Assembly (NCBI RefSeq): GCF_004833285.1
Contig: NZ_STFG01000001.1
Span: 527,118 to 591,117, forward strand
Direction: 5' to 3'
Length of the DNA stretch: 64,000 nt
Source of the DNA: Lampropedia puyangensis
GTDB lineage: Bacteria > Pseudomonadota > Gammaproteobacteria > Burkholderiales > Burkholderiaceae_C
The notes below the pieces were generated by a model. It worked only from the letters and a program-made list of their open reading frames with translations. It was not told the origin of the DNA and ran no database searches. Below are positions 62,710 through 64,000 of the stretch, piece after piece. Each line of letters starts with the position of its first letter. The first letter of the stretch is position 1. The position numbers and the translations under genes were made by a program.

Positions 62710-64000
62710 CATGCCTTAACGTCATTTCAACGCATACACAAAATGTAGGCTGGCTAAGAACGTATTTAGGATCATCACGCAGACAGCGTTGGAGTTGAGA
62801 AGGATGTCATGCGCGAAAATGCAGTCGGACAATCTGTCCAGGCGAGGATTCCTGACACAGTAGCGCACTTTGGACGCTCAAATCCAAAGGGAACCAAACC
62901 CCCTAACCAGCCAAGATGGTTTAAATTCCAGCGCATGATTACACCCCGCAGCGCCCTGAAGTTCGACCTCTTTGCCCAAGCAGGGCGCACCCGCAAACTT
63001 GAAGAAGTGTGCGACCCATTGCAAGTCATCGCCAAGCACATCGACTTCAAGGCGCTAGCGGCTTTGGTGGTGCCATTTCTTGGCCGAGGCGATGCAAGCA
63101 AAGGCGGCAGGCCAGCCTCCCCGGAGGATGTGATGGTGCGGGTCTTAGTGCTCAAGCAGCTCTACAACCTCAGTGACGAGCAGATGGAGTACCAGTTGCT
63201 TGACCGCATGAGCTACCAGCAGTTTTGTTTACTTGAGCAAAGTCTCAATGTGCCGGATCGCAACACCATTTGGCGCTTTGGGCAATCGCTGGGCATTGAT
63301 GGAGCTGGGGCTTTGTTTGAAGGCGTAGAGCTGCAACTGCGCCGCCACGGCTACATCGCCAGAGGCGGACAAGCCATTGATGCGACCTTGGTGCCGGCGC
63401 CCAAGCAGCACATTCGCAAAGAAGAACGCACCCAATTGCAAGAGGGCCAATCCCCCGATTGGAGTGACGCCAAAGCGAGGCAAAAAGACACCGATGCCAC
63501 GTTCACTAAAAAGCACGGTAAAAGCTACTTTGGCTACAAGCTCAGTGTGAGCGTGGATGACAAGCATGGCTTTATTCGAGGCGTAGCCACACGCACAGCC
63601 AGCGAGCACGACGGCCACCACTTTGACCAAGTGCTTGATACGAGCAATACAGACAAGCAGGTAGATGCAGACAAAGGCTATGACAGTGCCCAAAGGCGCG
63701 AGATGCTCAAAGTGTTGGTTTTTAAAGATGGCATCCAACGCAAAGCGCAAAAGAACAAACCATTGAGTGATTGTCAGCAAGAGCGCAATCATCGCATTGC
63801 CAAAAGAAGGGTCAAGGTCGAGCATGTGTTTGCCGGTATACGCCACATGGGCGGCAAGCATGTGCGCACCATTGGCATGGCCAGAGCGGCTGTGGCCATG
63901 ACCATGATGGCCACTTGCTACAACCTCAAACGCCTGGCCTCTTTCCTGCACCGGGGCGTTGATGCCTTCTACAAAACCAAGCCCTCAAAGACAGAAGTGC
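62710..64000 (+). mobile_element. IS5-family insertion sequence, left part
   Basis: The element seems to start between 62710 and 62808, just after the ppa terminator. Its right end lies outside the window. The left boundary is only bracketed, not observed. The element is longer than 1.2 kb if the transposase has a normal end. Confidence 0.7.
62809..64000 (+). CDS. IS5-family transposase, 3' end outside window
   Basis: A DDE transposase open from ATG 62809 to the window end (397 codons), with AGAAGGA at 5 bases before the start. ATG 62935 is an inner alternative. After an N-terminal domain (RPASPEDVMVRVLVLKQLYNLSDEQ) the presumed catalytic residues are Asp in GGQAIDATLVP, Asp in VDADKGYDSAQ and Glu in RVKVEHVFAGIRH, spaced as in the IS5 family. 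The sequence has no frameshift or internal stop up to base 64000. The left inverted repeat is probably between the ppa terminator (62709) and the start codon, but cannot be fixed without the right end. Confidence 0.9.
   Translation, partial: MRENAVGQSVQARIPDTVAHFGRSNPKGTKPPNQPRWFKFQRMITPRSALKFDLFAQAGRTRKLEEVCDPLQVIAKHIDFKALAALVVPFLGRGDASKGGRPASPEDVMVRVLVLKQLYNLSDEQMEYQLLDRMSYQQFCLLEQSLNVPDRNTIWRFGQSLGIDGAGALFEGVELQLRRHGYIARGGQAIDATLVPAPKQHIRKEERTQLQEGQSPDWSDAKARQKDTDATFTKKHGKSYFGYKLSVSVDDKHGFIRGVATRTASEHDGHHFDQVLDTSNTDKQVDADKGYDSAQRREMLKVLVFKDGIQRKAQKNKPLSDCQQERNHRIAKRRVKVEHVFAGIRHMGGKHVRTIGMARAAVAMTMMATCYNLKRLASFLHRGVDAFYKTKPSKTEV

Noticed and set aside
63229..63951. Minus-strand open frame of 240 codons
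   Set aside because: Shadow of the transposase frame, which carries the DDE residues.

Overview
The window reads as chromosomal DNA of a betaproteobacterium, most likely order Burkholderiales, with a base composition near 50% G+C. The evidence is family-level protein resemblance plus gene neighbourhoods typical of that order: hda-HAD-pcnB-folK with purM divergent, lptD-surA-ksgA opposite an AmgK-like kinase, hemD-hemX-hemY, and alaA-hom-thrC. I cannot fix the family or genus. Almost every base is ordinary housekeeping sequence. I see no prophage, CRISPR array, toxin-antitoxin pair or defence island.

Layout. 1-5058: end of leuB, a DUF1801 protein, ExoD-like membrane protein, a LysR regulator overlapping hisG, then hisD and a strong terminator. 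5543-9339: a four-gene MCE/Mla-type lipid transporter (STAS-permease fusion, ATPase, MlaD-like protein, PqiC-like lipoprotein). 9386-16341: mostly minus-strand metabolism and RNA genes (L-lactate-type oxidase, an unknown pair, fabA, folK, pcnB, HAD phosphatase, hda). 16553-18833: purM and an AI-2E/PerM-type permease, ended by a bidirectional terminator. 18931-25673: a minus-strand cell-surface operon (wzm, wzt, methyltransferase, 887-residue membrane protein, methyltransferase) with no glycosyltransferase nearby. 26094-31723: GNAT, M48 lipoprotein, rhodanese, LysM/BON protein, coaX and a GH42-like protein. 31857-37668: pcm-like, the haem genes hemD-hemX-short hemY, rsmE, amgK. 37923-45504: lptD, surA, ksgA and a UvrD-type helicase. 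45533-57569: nuclease-family protein, CorC-like protein, SDR dehydrogenase, tRNA-Leu(UAA), coaBC, hydrolase lipoprotein, Na/Pi transporter, thrC and a large M48 protease. 57697-62633: hom, alaA, a Mth938-like protein, bcp and ppa. An IS5-family transposase starts at 62809 and runs off the window end.

Themes. Many genes serve the envelope: lipid transport (mla set), LPS assembly (lptD, surA), polysaccharide export (wzm/wzt), unsaturated fatty acids (fabA) and peptidoglycan recycling (amgK). A second group makes amino acids and cofactors (leuB, his, thr, alaA, coaX, coaBC, haem). The parts I find least explained are the wzm/wzt operon with two methyltransferases and the 887-residue protein; a beta-sandwich-like module that seems shared by that protein and the GH42-like protein; the half-length HemY; and the 5' region of the CorC-like gene, where a perfect inverted repeat covers the ribosome-binding site beside a 28-codon ORF.
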